Part shown: positions 36,743 to 46,670 of the stretch, piece by piece
Numbering within the stretch: position 1 is the stretch's first letter
Layout: every line of letters starts with the position of its first letter
Assembly (NCBI GenBank): GCA_963753615.1
Contig: CAVWCW010000005.1
Location: forward strand, 62,001-126,000
Source: CAVWCW01 sp963753615
GTDB taxonomy: Bacteria; Pseudomonadota; Gammaproteobacteria; Chromatiales; Chromatiaceae
Reading direction: 5' to 3'
DNA: 64,000 nt
Notes under the pieces: model-generated
What the model was told of the DNA's origin: nothing
Databases searched by the model: none
The model's input: only the letters and a program-made list of their open reading frames with translations
Position numbers and translations under genes: made by a program

Positions 36743-38122
36743 TCAGTGACCGTGTGGATCGAACCCGCTTTTGGCGAGCTCCGACTGCAGGAAGAAGGCG
36801 CCTCGGGTCACCACCCGGGTACCCGCGTCCAGGCCATCGATCACAACCAGCCCGCCGACAGTGCCCAGCAGTTCCACCTCGACCGGCCTGAAGCTGTCTT
36901 CGCCGACCGCCACGAACACCTGCCAGTCCCCGTCCGTGCTGCGCGATACCGCGGTTTCTGGCAATGCGAACACTGGTGCGCCGTCGCCGGAAACGATCAC
37001 GACGTCCACGAATACACCCGGATGCAGCCGATGGGCCGGATCGGGCACCTCGATGCGCACGGCCTGAGTACGAGTGATCTCGTCCAGCAGATGGTGGATC
37101 TGGCTCACGCGCCCGTCGAGCCAGGTGTCGCGATAGGCAACCCGAGCCTGGTCGCCGACTACGACTTTCGCCGCCTCCTCCGGCGGCATGCGGGCCTCGA
37201 CCCACCGCACCGATTCATCGGTGATCTCGAACAGCACCCGGCCGGGCTCCACCAACTCTCCGAGGATGAACTCGTCCCGCACCAGGGTCCCGCTCTGGGG
37301 GGCCAACAGCTCGAAGCTGCCGTCCGCCTGATCGGAGGCTCCGGCGACCAGGGCATCGACCTGGGCCTGGGTCATGCCGTAGGCGAGTACTCGGGACAGG
37401 GCCTTCTGGCGCGCCACGCTGGCTTCCAGATAATCGCTTTCGGAGACGAATTGGCCCTTGAGCTTGGTCAGCCGTTGCCAAACGCGCTCGGCTACCACCA
37501 GATCCCCCTGAGCCTCGGCCATGTCGACGCTGGATAGGGTCACCAGCGCCTGGCCCCGCTCGACGGGCTCGCCCAGTCGCGCATGCCGTGCGGTGACCTG
37601 GGCCGGAACCCGGGGCGTAACTTGCGCCGTGGCGTAGGCGTTCAATTGGACCTCGCCCGGCGCGTTCAAGGTCTCGCCAAGGACGCTCGGCAGCAATTCC
37701 GCAGTTTCCAGTCCGATCGTCCGGCGCTGTTCGGCAGAGAGTCGGACCTCGGCAAACTCCCCATGCCCGTCCCCGTGGCGATCATGCTCCCCCGCGCGTC
37801 CATGCGATTGGGCTTCATCTTCGGGTCCGGCATCCGTCCGATGCTCGGGCTCGGGCACTTCGGCACCAGCGCCGAGGCCGTTTTCCCGCGCGTCGGTGCA
37901 AGCGCTCTGTCCGGCCTGTCTCGCCGGCCGCGGATGCCCTTCTCGATCCGCCGCATGGACATGCGGTAAAAGATCGGAGTCGGCACCGACGGCCGGGGTA
38001 TTCCGCCCTCCGCCGGCTGCTACCGCTAACGCCGTAAGCACATTCAGGGCCAACAGCGACAAAAAAAGCGGAAACCAGCGACGAACACGAGGTCCTGATA
38101 CCACCGCGGGAAGATCTGCCAT
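36743..38122 (-). CDS. czcB: CzcB/CusB-type periplasmic adaptor with His-rich stretch
   Basis: The 459-residue membrane-fusion protein has one N-terminal hydrophobic segment and a His-rich stretch (HGRAGEHDRHGDGHGE) that probably binds metal. A barrel-sandwich/lipoyl region (LNAYATAQVTPRVPAQV, LLAPQSGTLVRDEFI) and a C-terminal beta-barrel (IDGLDAGTRVVTRGAFFLQ) follow. ATG 38122 has AGGGTGG upstream and is preferred to the longer frame. No czcC-type outer-membrane factor is found next to it. Confidence 0.85.
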   Translation of the reverse strand: MADLPAVVSGPRVRRWFPLFLSLLALNVLTALAVAAGGGRNTPAVGADSDLLPHVHAADREGHPRPARQAGQSACTDARENGLGAGAEVPEPEHRTDAGPEDEAQSHGRAGEHDRHGDGHGEFAEVRLSAEQRRTIGLETAELLPSVLGETLNAPGEVQLNAYATAQVTPRVPAQVTARHARLGEPVERGQALVTLSSVDMAEAQGDLVVAERVWQRLTKLKGQFVSESDYLEASVARQKALSRVLAYGMTQAQVDALVAGASDQADGSFELLAPQSGTLVRDEFILGELVEPGRVLFEITDESVRWVEARMPPEEAAKVVVGDQARVAYRDTWLDGRVSQIHHLLDEITRTQAVRIEVPDPAHRLHPGVFVDVVIVSGDGAPVFALPETAVSRSTDGDWQVFVAVGEDSFRPVEVELLGTVGGLVVIDGLDAGTRVVTRGAFFLQSELAKSGFDPHGH

Positions 38123-38256
38123 AGTAGCCACCCTGAACTCGGGAAAAAGGATCGGCCCGGACAACTCACCGGAATCGCCAGCGACCCGAAAAGTCGCCCG
38201 GCGTTTCCCAAGGATATACGACACAGCCTTCTCCAACACGCAAGCGTATCGTATAG

Positions 38257-38319
38257 GGGGCAGAGCCGTCGGGTAGCGGGGGGCGGTAACGTCACCCTGC
38301 TACCCGAAGGGGCAGAGCC
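38257..38319. repeat. Inverted repeat flanked by 11-base direct repeats
   Basis: GGGGCAGAGCC occurs at 38257-38267 and again at 38309-38319. Between them TCGGGTAGC (38269-38277) pairs with GCTACCCGA (38299-38307). This looks like a miniature insertion with target duplication, or an intrinsic hairpin. No transposase is near. Confidence 0.4.
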
Positions 38320-38363
38320 CTTTAGAAGCGCAATAGAGGCCGGCGCCAAATTGCGCCGACTTA

Positions 38364-38400
38364 CTAACCCGAACGTAGTATGGACGCCATTCAGAGCTCC
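38364..38400 (+). repeat. Short repeat, copy 1 (pair at 46832)
   Basis: A 37-base stretch (ACCCGAACGT...CATTCAGAGC.CCAC) is about 84% identical, by eye, to 46832-46868. The sequences on both sides differ. No function is known. Confidence 0.45.
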
Positions 38401-38702
38401 ACGGATGGTTCAGACGTAGGAGCGGCTCGCAGTCAATGGTGCGCCCCCTGGCAAGACCGCGACACCGAGCCGGGCCATCCGTGCGGCTCGCGAACGGACT
38501 GCCTTTGCGCGCCGCACCCCCGGACTGCGCTGCCGTGCACGCGAACATGCAAGCTGCACGTCGTCTGTATCACGTCCGGATTAATAGTAAGGACCACCAG
38601 CGGACTGGCCACGTCGAAGGCCACGCCAGCGATTAGCGGGTAGTTTCGGTACTCGTAGCCATCGCTGCAGCCGCGGTGGGCGATCTCGCCCAGCAGCTGC
38701 TT

Positions 38703-38823
38703 CTAACGCCTGTAGGTGCGGGTGGCGATGCGATCGAGCGGATCGATCTCGGTGAGCCGGTTTCCTTTATCGTCGCAGGTGATCGTGGCGGTTTGGGTCG
38801 AGGAATCCGTGCGCGTGAACTCA
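38703..38823 (-). pseudogene. Rhs/YD-repeat remnant
   Basis: One minus-strand frame reads EFTRTDSSTQTATITCDDKG, then NRLTEIDPLDRIATRTY, then a stop. This resembles an Rhs YD-repeat (D.NGN...TDPLGR..TYTYD). No larger Rhs gene surrounds it, so it is a fragment of a former polymorphic toxin or surface protein. Confidence 0.5.
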
Positions 38824-39040
38824 CTGCCTTAGGTGTCGCAGCTGCACAAGACGGTCGCTCTCGCCAAACGCATTCGCGCCCGCTACCCTCTCACCGCGGT
38901 CGTTGAACGCGGGAAAGGGGTTGTCCCCCCTGCCGGCGGCAATGATTTAGGAGTGGCCGCGATGTCGCGGGTATTTCACGGGCTCCGACCACTTTTCAGA
39001 CGCTTTTCAGCCCCGTTTTCACTGGCCGCCATTCGAGGTG

Positions 39041-39286
39041 CTACTCTTCGTCTCCCTCCGGGCAGATAACCACCACTGTAGTATCACAAAAGAAAACGTT
39101 TACACCGCTCTGAGCGGGCGCGGGCATTTCCTCACAGGCGCCGTCGTCGAAGCCCGGGGGAATCGTTTCGACACAATCCTCGCCGAAGATGGGATTCTGG
39201 GTTTGATTCTGCCCCCCCGCAGCCAACGATAGAGAAGAAACAGAGGACAGCAAAACGCAGGATGTTACGACCGGCAGGATCTTCAT
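39041..39286 (-). CDS. Small exported Cys-containing protein
   Basis: The 81-residue product starts at ATG 39286 with a signal peptide (VVTSCVLLSSVSSLSLAAG). The mature part has four cysteines (EDCVETI, GACEEM, FFCDTT, VVICPE) that may form two disulfides, and is acidic. It has no recognised family. AAGG lies just upstream, very close. It is divergent from the giant surface protein. Confidence 0.5.
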   Translation of the reverse strand: MKILPVVTSCVLLSSVSSLSLAAGGQNQTQNPIFGEDCVETIPPGFDDGACEEMPAPAQSGVNVFFCDTTVVVICPEGDEE

Positions 39287-39742
39287 GACCTTCCACTCCA
39301 TGACAAGAACTGACCTAAAATACTTCTCGGCTCTGGATCGAACCGCACCCTCGGTGATGCCTATCGAGCGGAACGGGGTCGGGGCTTGTCGATTCGAACT
39401 ACCCCTCTCATTGCCTAAGGCACCAGCTTGATCACCATGATTACGCGCTAAATCGGGCCCGTCATTGATTATTGTCGCTGCGCAGATCAGTTTGCGGTCC
39501 AAAATTCGAGTTCGCTTTTCGGGTAAGTCCCGCTGGTGAACCCGACGCCCCGACGCTCCATTGATAAATCGCAGCGCATCGGGCGCCGGAAGCGGTTACA
39601 AACAAGGCTAGGAGGGTAGAAAAGGCCACACCTGCCGCGATGCAGGGTCGGAAAGCCACGGGTCTCGAGGGCTGCCTCGACCAAGACCGCCGGGCTGCCT
39701 GCCATTCGAAGCTGCAGCATCGATATTGGCAAGGTGGACGAG
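39287..39742. other. Divergent intergenic region
   Basis: About 455 bases between a small exported protein and the giant surface protein. I see no gene; promoters for both are expected but not clear. Confidence 0.4.
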
Positions 39743-42700
39743 ATGAACTGGACAACAAGACCCGGTCGACCCGCGCTCTCCGTAATCACAGCCGCACTCT
39801 TCCTATTCCTTGCCGGCGCCGCGCAGGTGGCGACGGCGGCCAAGGCCGTCGATCAGGGCACCGAAGCAGACGATGTGCAAACTTATTTCGGTACCGGCGG
39901 CAACGATACCATCGAGCAGTGGGGATACGGCGGCAACGACACCCAATATGCCGCTACGGACGATGGCGCCGACAAGATCAAGCAATACGGCGGAACCGGC
40001 AACGACCAGACCACCGCGCTCGCCGGGCCGGGAAACGACCGGGTCTACCAGTACGGCGAAGACGGCGACGACGCCATCTCGCTGGACGCCGGGCCCGGCG
40101 CCGACAAGGTCAAGCAGGACGGTGGCCTGGGTAACGACACGGTTACCACCCTCGGTGGCGAGGATAACGACACACTGAATATCCGGGGCGGCGGCGGCGA
40201 CGACACCCTGAACGCCGACGGCGGCGAAGGGGACGACAGCATCAAGCTCTACGGCGATGCCGGCGTTGACACCATCAGCTACCAGGTCTCCGCTGGTACC
40301 GACAGCGTGTACATCGATGGCGGCGCCGACGCCGACAGTATCAGCGTCCAGGCCGCGGAGACAGACAGCTTCACGGTCGTCGACAAGCGCGGCAATATTC
40401 TCTACCAGCAAGGCGCCGGCGGCACCACCATCATCGTTCGCGACCCCGAGGATCTGATGCCCATCGGCGACGAAAACACCCCGCCGGTGGCCGAGGCGGG
40501 GCCCGACCAGACCGCTTTGGTCGGCGCCACCGCGACCCTCGACGGCAGCGGCTCGTCCGATGCGGACGGCGACCCTTTAACCTTTGCCTGGACCCTGAGC
40601 CCACCGACCGGCAGCACGGCCTTGCTGTCCGATCCGACCGCCGTGAGCCCGACCTTCGTCATCGACCTGCCAGGCGCCTATGCGGCCGAGTTGATCGTCA
40701 ATGACGGCCAGGCGGACAGCCAGCCGGATACGGTCACCGTCAGCACCGAGAACCAGCCCCCTGTGGCCGAAGCCGGGCCGGACCAGACGGCCCTGGTCGG
40801 CGACACCGTCACCCTCGACGGCAGCGGCTCGTCCGACCCCGACGGCGATCCCCTGACCTACAGCTGGACCCTGACCGCGCCGACCGGCAGCGCTGCGGCG
40901 CTTTCCGACTCGACAGCGGTAGACCCCAGCTTCACCATCGATCTCCCAGGCACCTATTCCGCCCAGCTTACTGTCAACGACGGCCTGGCCGACAGCGCGC
41001 CGGATACGGTCACCGTCAGCACCGAGAACAGTCCCCCGCTGGCCGACGCCGGCCCAGACCAGCTCGCGTATGTCGGGGATACCGTGACCCTGGACGGCAG
41101 CGCTTCGTCCGACCTGGAAGGTGACCCCCTGACCTATGCCTGGACCCTGACACCGCCCGAGGGCAGCACCGCAGTACTTTCCGACCCGACGGCCGTGATG
41201 CCGACCTTCGTCATCGATGTCAAAGACACCTATGTTGCCGAGTTGGTGGTCAACGACGGGATTGCGGACAGTGCCCCGGACTCCACCCGTATCACCGTCG
41301 GAAATCGCGCTCCGGTCGCTGAGGCAGGGCCCGACCAGATTGAGTGTGAAAGCCGAATGCATTTGGATGCCCTCGCATCCTATGATCCGGACGGCGATCC
41401 TTTGGCCTACTACTGGAGCTTCGTATCGATCCCGCCAGGCAGTGAAGTCAGGCTGTCAGACCCCGCTTATTATGGCCCAGACTTCTATCCCGACGCGATC
41501 GGTGATTATGTTCTGGAACTGACCGTCAGCGATGGCCAGTTGGAGAGCGCCGCGGACAGCGTGACCTATTCCGTTGCTGCGCCGCCCTTGGATTTCGGCA
41601 GTGCTCACTACAAGAACATCGACTACCCGACCAGCCTGGAGGAGGATGGGGCCCGCCATATCGCAGTGGGTCCCATGCTCGGCGATCACAGGGATTGGGA
41701 ATGCGATGGCTACGCGTTGGACCAGGATAATGGCGTCCGTTTGATCGACCGCGTTATCGCCGGTCAGACCGCCAGGATCGAGGTGATTGCTTCTGAGCCG
41801 GGGATTTTGAATGCCTGGATCGATTTGCAATTCGATGGCAGTTGGTCGGATCCAGACGATCATTTCGACCATGTCATCCAAAACCAGCATCTGGTGGCGG
41901 GTTCGAATGTTGTGCAGATCGACCTGTCGGATCCCGGCATGGAGATTTGGCGGGGGACTCCCTACGCCCGGTTTCGTTTGACTTCCCTCACCGGCACAGG
42001 CGGGGATTCGCCGACCGGTGTTGCGTCGGACGGCGAGGTGGAAGACTACAAGATCTATCTCGAGCCCGAGTACGTGAGCCTTGACGCAGACTTCGGGGAT
42101 GCGCCGGCGCCCTATCCGACGCTCGAGTATAACGATGGCGCACGCCATCATATTACCCTTGCCTACACCGACGAAGGCTGGGACGAGGATTGGCGATTGG
42201 GATCGGTGCTGGATTTCGAGCCGGACGGCCAGCCCACTGAAGATGCGGATGGCGATGATACCAATGGCTGGTACGCCGATGAGGATGGCGTAACGTTCGT
42301 CGGCCGCCTGATGCCCGGGCTTCGGGCCCCGGTAGATATTCGCTGCGGCTGTCCCAGCTTCGATATCGATGTCGTCCCCAGCGCTGTTTATGCCTGCGGT
42401 AGTTTCAGGACACTCAACGCCTGGATCGACTTCAACTCAGACGGCGACTGGGACGACCCGGATGAACAGGTCGCAACCAATCTGACGGATGATTGCAGTC
42501 AGACCCTATGGGTCGATATCCCCGCCAGTGCGGCCTCCGGTGACGATACCTATGCCCGTTTCCGCCTGACCACGGCTACCCAGATCGGGGGCGAGGCCCC
42601 CACCGGAGCGGCTGAAGATGGCGAGGTCGAAGACTATCTGGTCCATATTCACCCCACCCCGGTTGTTTCCGAGCAGAAGGTATTCCCCAGCGATCCGGCT

Positions 42701-43825
42701 CAGAGCGACAGTTTTGGTGAGGCGGTGGCGGTTGACGGGGACTTCGCGGTAATCGGTGTACCCGATGACTGCGATGCCGGCATAGGTTGTTCTGGCTCGG
42801 CCTACGTATTCGTCCGCTCCGCCGGCGTCTGGAGCGAACAACAGAAGCTGATCGCTGGGGACGCCGCGCCACAACCTTGGTTCTTCGGAGCTATGTTTGG
42901 CAGCTCCGTTGCCATTTCGGGCGATACGATTGTCATCGGTGCCCAGGGCGACGACGCGGCTGCAATATGGGGTGGGGCCGCCTACGTCTTTACCCGAACC
43001 GACGGCACCTGGAGTCAGCAAGCCAAGCTGACCGCCGCCGATATAGAGACGGCGGATTCGTTTGGTCATTCGGTATCGGTATCGGGCGACACGGCTCTGA
43101 TCGGAGCAATTGGAGACGACCCCGGCAACGGTACTTCAAGCGGCTCGGTCTACGTGTTTACCCGCACGGATGGCGTTTGGAGCCAACAAGCCAAGCTCAG
43201 TGCCAGTGATGCAGCGGCAACCGACCAGTTCGGCTGGTCGGTATCGATCTCCGGAGACACCGCATTGGTGGGAAGTCGCCTGAACGATGCGGCGGCGACC
43301 GACTCGGGTTCAGCTTACGTCTTCACCCGCACCGATGGTGTCTGGAGCCAGCAGGCGAAGCTGAACGCCAGCGATGGTGACGCGGAAGACGATTTCGGCC
43401 GCTCCGTCTCCCTGTTCGGTGACACCGCCATGATCGGTGCGCCCTGCCAGGGTGAAGACGACGCTTGCAGCGGCGCTGTATACGTCTATGAGCGCAGCGC
43501 AAGTGTCTGGACCGAGCAAACCAAACTCACGGCAGATAATCTCGCAGAGGGTGCTCGTTTCGGACATGCGGTGGCGATCTCCGGTGACACCGCGCTGATC
43601 TCTACGGCCAACATGGCTACTGCCGCCTATGTGTTTACGCGCACCGACAGCGACTGGGAGCAATTGGCGAGGTTGAATCCTTACGGAAGGGCTTTTGTAC
43701 CTTCCTATTCAGGTGTGAACCATCTTTCGATATCGGGTGACACCCTCTTGATCGGCATGACCGAGGACTCGTGGGACTGGCTCTATAGTTTCAGCGGTTC
43801 AGCCTATTTCTACGAGCTGAAATAG
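39743..43825 (+). CDS. Giant exported surface protein with acidic, PKD, GEVED and FG-GAP-like repeats
   Basis: The 1,360-residue protein starts at ATG 39743 with AAGGTGG upstream. It has a signal peptide (AALFLFLAGAAQVATA). Acidic Gly-Asp repeats resembling RTX/curli-type calcium sites (GGNDTI, GEDGDD, GGGGDDTL) follow to about residue 215. Four PKD-like domains come next (PPVAEAGPDQTALVGDTVTL, and related), about 240-620. Two GEVED domains (DGEVEDYKIYL, DGEVEDYLVHI) lie about 620-970. Six or seven FG-GAP-like repeats (SFGHSVSVSGDTALIGA...) fill the rest. It is probably a Ca-binding surface or secreted adhesin. No secretion apparatus is adjacent. Repeat-rich DNA could vary in number between strains. 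Confidence 0.85.
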   Translation: MNWTTRPGRPALSVITAALFLFLAGAAQVATAAKAVDQGTEADDVQTYFGTGGNDTIEQWGYGGNDTQYAATDDGADKIKQYGGTGNDQTTALAGPGNDRVYQYGEDGDDAISLDAGPGADKVKQDGGLGNDTVTTLGGEDNDTLNIRGGGGDDTLNADGGEGDDSIKLYGDAGVDTISYQVSAGTDSVYIDGGADADSISVQAAETDSFTVVDKRGNILYQQGAGGTTIIVRDPEDLMPIGDENTPPVAEAGPDQTALVGATATLDGSGSSDADGDPLTFAWTLSPPTGSTALLSDPTAVSPTFVIDLPGAYAAELIVNDGQADSQPDTVTVSTENQPPVAEAGPDQTALVGDTVTLDGSGSSDPDGDPLTYSWTLTAPTGSAAALSDSTAVDPSFTIDLPGTYSAQLTVNDGLADSAPDTVTVSTENSPPLADAGPDQLAYVGDTVTLDGSASSDLEGDPLTYAWTLTPPEGSTAVLSDPTAVMPTFVIDVKDTYVAELVVNDGIADSAPDSTRITVGNRAPVAEAGPDQIECESRMHLDALASYDPDGDPLAYYWSFVSIPPGSEVRLSDPAYYGPDFYPDAIGDYVLELTVSDGQLESAADSVTYSVAAPPLDFGSAHYKNIDYPTSLEEDGARHIAVGPMLGDHRDWECDGYALDQDNGVRLIDRVIAGQTARIEVIASEPGILNAWIDLQFDGSWSDPDDHFDHVIQNQHLVAGSNVVQIDLSDPGMEIWRGTPYARFRLTSLTGTGGDSPTGVASDGEVEDYKIYLEPEYVSLDADFGDAPAPYPTLEYNDGARHHITLAYTDEGWDEDWRLGSVLDFEPDGQPTEDADGDDTNGWYADEDGVTFVGRLMPGLRAPVDIRCGCPSFDIDVVPSAVYACGSFRTLNAWIDFNSDGDWDDPDEQVATNLTDDCSQTLWVDIPASAASGDDTYARFRLTTATQIGGEAPTGAAEDGEVEDYLVHIHPTPVVSEQKVFPSDPAQSDSFGEAVAVDGDFAVIGVPDDCDAGIGCSGSAYVFVRSAGVWSEQQKLIAGDAAPQPWFFGAMFGSSVAISGDTIVIGAQGDDAAAIWGGAAYVFTRTDGTWSQQAKLTAADIETADSFGHSVSVSGDTALIGAIGDDPGNGTSSGSVYVFTRTDGVWSQQAKLSASDAAATDQFGWSVSISGDTALVGSRLNDAAATDSGSAYVFTRTDGVWSQQAKLNASDGDAEDDFGRSVSLFGDTAMIGAPCQGEDDACSGAVYVYERSASVWTEQTKLTADNLAEGARFGHAVAISGDTALISTANMATAAYVFTRTDSDWEQLARLNPYGRAFVPSYSGVNHLSISGDTLLIGMTEDSWDWLYSFSGSAYFYELK

Positions 43826-43831
43826 GTTCCG

Positions 43832-43863
43832 GTTGGTGAGCCAGCCAACGGTTGCTCACCAAC
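43832..43863 (+). terminator. Hairpin after the giant surface protein gene
   Basis: GTTGGTGAGC (43832-43841) and GCTCACCAAC (43854-43863) form a perfect 10-base stem with a 12-base loop, starting seven bases after the stop codon. No T run follows, so termination is likely but not certain. Confidence 0.5.
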
Positions 43864-44060
43864 TAGCGGAATGGCGCGAAGGCTGCAGCCGTATCGCGTG
43901 GGTGGGGCGGGCCGCGGCAAACCGGCACCGAATCGAGCCGAGTTTTCTGCGAGGCAGTCCCCGCCCCTCACGATCAGAGGCTAAAGCCGCGGCGTGAATA
44001 GGGTGCTGGGCGCGAGTCTACTGAAAACTGGTCTGATGCAGCGGGATGAAGGAGGACAAG

Positions 44061-44504
44061 ATGACAGCTCGAACTGGAGTTCCCGACAGCATGACGCCCG
44101 ATGGGTTAAAGCCTTCGGGAAGCCATGACCGCGGTAAAGGAACGGCAACCACGCCTACCGCGTTGGAGGCCAATCTCGACACGCGCAAGTGGGGGATGAT
44201 CTGCCATTTGGGCGGTTTTGCGGGCTTGATTATTCCGTTGATTGGCGGAGTGCTCTGCACTTTGATTCTTTGGCAGTGGAAAAAACAGGAGTTGCCCTTC
44301 GTCGACGAGCAGGGTAAACAAGCGGTCAATTTTCAGATCACCATGCTCGCCTATCTGCTTATCGCGGCCCTGATCAGCGCCGGAGCACTGGTCCTCCCGG
44401 TCGGTATCGTCAATATCGTATTCATGGTCATTGCGGCCATGAAGGCGAATGCCGGCGAACACTACAAGTATCCGGAGTACCTGTGCTATCCGGTGTTCAA
44501 GTAA
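44061..44504 (+). CDS. DUF4870 (Tic20-like) membrane protein
   Basis: The 147-residue protein starts at ATG 44061, five bases after AGGAGG. After a polar N-terminus it has MICHLGGFAGLIIPLIGG, then WKKQELPFVDEQGKQAVNFQ and a further helix pair, matching DUF4870. Function is unknown. Confidence 0.85.
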   Translation: MTARTGVPDSMTPDGLKPSGSHDRGKGTATTPTALEANLDTRKWGMICHLGGFAGLIIPLIGGVLCTLILWQWKKQELPFVDEQGKQAVNFQITMLAYLLIAALISAGALVLPVGIVNIVFMVIAAMKANAGEHYKYPEYLCYPVFK

Positions 44505-44650
44505 TCGACTGAGCGCCAGGTAGAGACGACAGTTCAGCACAGGGATTGGCGGAGCTGGCGATTTTCAAACGCCGCGGGTCCGATAGCGGGCTTCTTTGGG
44601 AAATGCCGGAGGTCGGTCCGGCCTCAGCCCTTGGGGAGGCACCTACACGC

Positions 44651-45844
44651 TCACCGTGCCGGCTCCAAAGGTTCCCAACTCAAGCTGGAATCGAGTTCCA
44701 CGTTGGGGTCGTAAAGGGCGCTGTCGGTGACGATGTACTCCCCCAGGCTGTTCGCCCAGACGTGCTCGTATTCGGACGGTAGTTCGACTTCCATCTCCAG
44801 GTTCGGGTCCCAGTAGGTTTCGACGTCTCGAATCTGCTTGCTGGTCTCCCGCGCCACCCAGTCGTCGGCCTCGCCCCTGGCGTACCAGCCGTTCAAATTT
44901 TCGTCGCTGATTTCTGCCGCCTCTTGCGCTATTTGGCTGGAGATCTGCGACATCATCCGGGTGTGGGCGATCTGTCCCTGGGCCAGGCGGTTGATGATCT
45001 GTTCGTATGCCGACTTCCATTGGCCGTTGAGCTTGATGGACTTCACCATGGCGTCGAACAGGCCCGCCGTCGCATCGAGCTTTCCCTTGCGGCCGCGAAA
45101 CGAGAGGATGTGGCTGACGTACCAGAACAGATTCTCGGGCATGAACAGCGATGCCCCCGGCGTGCGCCAGACTTCGACCGCGGCGAAGAACTCTTCCTCG
45201 ATCGGATGCTCGGCCTGCTGGTAGCTGATCCGGGCCTTGGCGGCGTCGACCTGGCGCATCCCGGCCGCCGAAGCCTCGCCGCCGGCGACGTGCGTGGCCA
45301 ATTCGGGAAACGCCTCGACGCGCTCGATGCGAAGGCCGCGGCTTCGACCGCGATAGCGCGGAATCACGAGATCACGCAAGGCGGTTCGCGCGTCCACGGG
45401 ATCGCGGACCTCGGCGCCATGCTCGGTTGCGCCAAAAAAGCTGCCCAACATCCCGCCGAAACTGCCGCCGGTGAAGTTCATGTTCGGGTGGATTTCGAAC
45501 GCCTCCGGACCCAGGGGGTTCCAGGCCCGGTAGCCGAGGGTTCCCGGCATGCCGACATTGCTCAAATCCCAGGCCACGCCGCCTTCCATCTCCCAGCCGA
45601 CCGGAACCAGCATCCGAAACACCGCCAGCCCTGTCCCCCCCGCATCCTGCAGGGTGAACCGCGCCAGTTTCATGCCCCGGAACACCCGTGGCGCCGAAGC
45701 CCTGCCCCGGTTCGCCGCGGGCAGGGTCACCACCACGCTGGTGCCACAGTATTGGCAGATCAGGTAGCTACCCGCCTGCGGCAATGCCGCTCCGCATTGG
45801 GGGCAACTGAGGGCTTCGAGGGTCACTGAATGCTCCGTCTTCAT
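44651..45844 (-). CDS. Zinc-ribbon protein of unknown function
   Basis: The 397-residue protein starts with a zinc ribbon CPQCGAALPQAG...CQYCG (two CxxC pairs), followed by a long soluble region ending with SLSWEPLEPAR. No catalytic motif was recognised. It is probably cytoplasmic. Convergent to DUF4870. Confidence 0.6.
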   Translation of the reverse strand: MKTEHSVTLEALSCPQCGAALPQAGSYLICQYCGTSVVVTLPAANRGRASAPRVFRGMKLARFTLQDAGGTGLAVFRMLVPVGWEMEGGVAWDLSNVGMPGTLGYRAWNPLGPEAFEIHPNMNFTGGSFGGMLGSFFGATEHGAEVRDPVDARTALRDLVIPRYRGRSRGLRIERVEAFPELATHVAGGEASAAGMRQVDAAKARISYQQAEHPIEEEFFAAVEVWRTPGASLFMPENLFWYVSHILSFRGRKGKLDATAGLFDAMVKSIKLNGQWKSAYEQIINRLAQGQIAHTRMMSQISSQIAQEAAEISDENLNGWYARGEADDWVARETSKQIRDVETYWDPNLEMEVELPSEYEHVWANSLGEYIVTDSALYDPNVELDSSLSWEPLEPAR

Positions 45845-46064
45845 CGGGGAGCTTATCGGCTATCGTCAAGCACGCACCATGATAGATATCATGCACTCGA
45901 GCAGGTGAGAGGAATCACCCATTAGAAGTCGGCCCGGTGTCAACGATAAACCGACCGATTTCCGGGCTCCGGCCCTTATGCTCCCATGATCTGAAGCCCC
46001 TTTCCTTGCTACTTTCGTTGCTTGCCCGCACTCCCCGCCTTCCTTGGCATCGTCTGCCCGGCAG

Positions 46065-46670
46065 CTAGAAGCGATTCTCGAATACAAGCTCCTCGAGCGG
46101 AAGCTGCCCAGGCTTTGGCCAGGCTTGTTTCGTGCCCTTCCCGATTGCCACCATCGGCCCCATAACATGGTCATCCGGTAGATTGATCAACTCGGCGACC
46201 TTGTCGATATCGAAGCCGATCATCGGGCAGGACTGATAGCCCATGTCTTGAGCCGCGAGCATTAGCGTCTGCATCGCCATTCCCATTGAGCGTTGCGCTT
46301 CGTCCCGTTGCAGCCATTCACGACCCTCGTGGAACGGGCCCATCCAATTGACCAACAAGTCTGCGACTTCCTTCGGAGCGTGCACCCAGTATCTTTCAGG
46401 GTTCTTCTGCCAAGCTTTCAGGTCGGCCGTGAACAGGATGAGCAAGGATGCGTCCGTCATCTGGGCCTGGTCATTGCCATACTCTTTGCGGATCTCTGCG
46501 CGCAAGTCCGGATCGCGAATGATCACGAAACGCCAATGCTGGATATTGAAGCTGGTTGGTGACTGAATCGTCGCCTCGAGCAGGGTCTTTTCCTCTTCCT
46601 CCGAGAGCTTGTGACCGGGATCGAACTGCTTGATAGCCCGCCGGCTATACACTGCGTCAATCGTGTTCAT
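46065..46670 (-). CDS. Nitroreductase family protein
   Basis: The 201-residue FMN protein has YSRRAIKQFDPGHKL, TIQSPTSFNIQHWRFVIIRD and a C-terminal region with GKGTKQAWP, typical of NfsB/NfnB-type nitroreductases. ATG 46670 has AGGAGA eight bases upstream; the longer frame is rejected. It reduces nitro compounds or quinones with NAD(P)H; substrate unknown. Confidence 0.85.
   Translation of the reverse strand: MNTIDAVYSRRAIKQFDPGHKLSEEEEKTLLEATIQSPTSFNIQHWRFVIIRDPDLRAEIRKEYGNDQAQMTDASLLILFTADLKAWQKNPERYWVHAPKEVADLLVNWMGPFHEGREWLQRDEAQRSMGMAMQTLMLAAQDMGYQSCPMIGFDIDKVAELINLPDDHVMGPMVAIGKGTKQAWPKPGQLPLEELVFENRF

Larger units (their letters stand above)
38123..39040. other. Non-coding stretch with debris
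   Basis: About 900 bases with no intact gene. It holds an inverted repeat between direct repeats (38257-38319), a short repeat shared with 46832, and an Rhs remnant (38703-38823). Confidence 0.5.
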
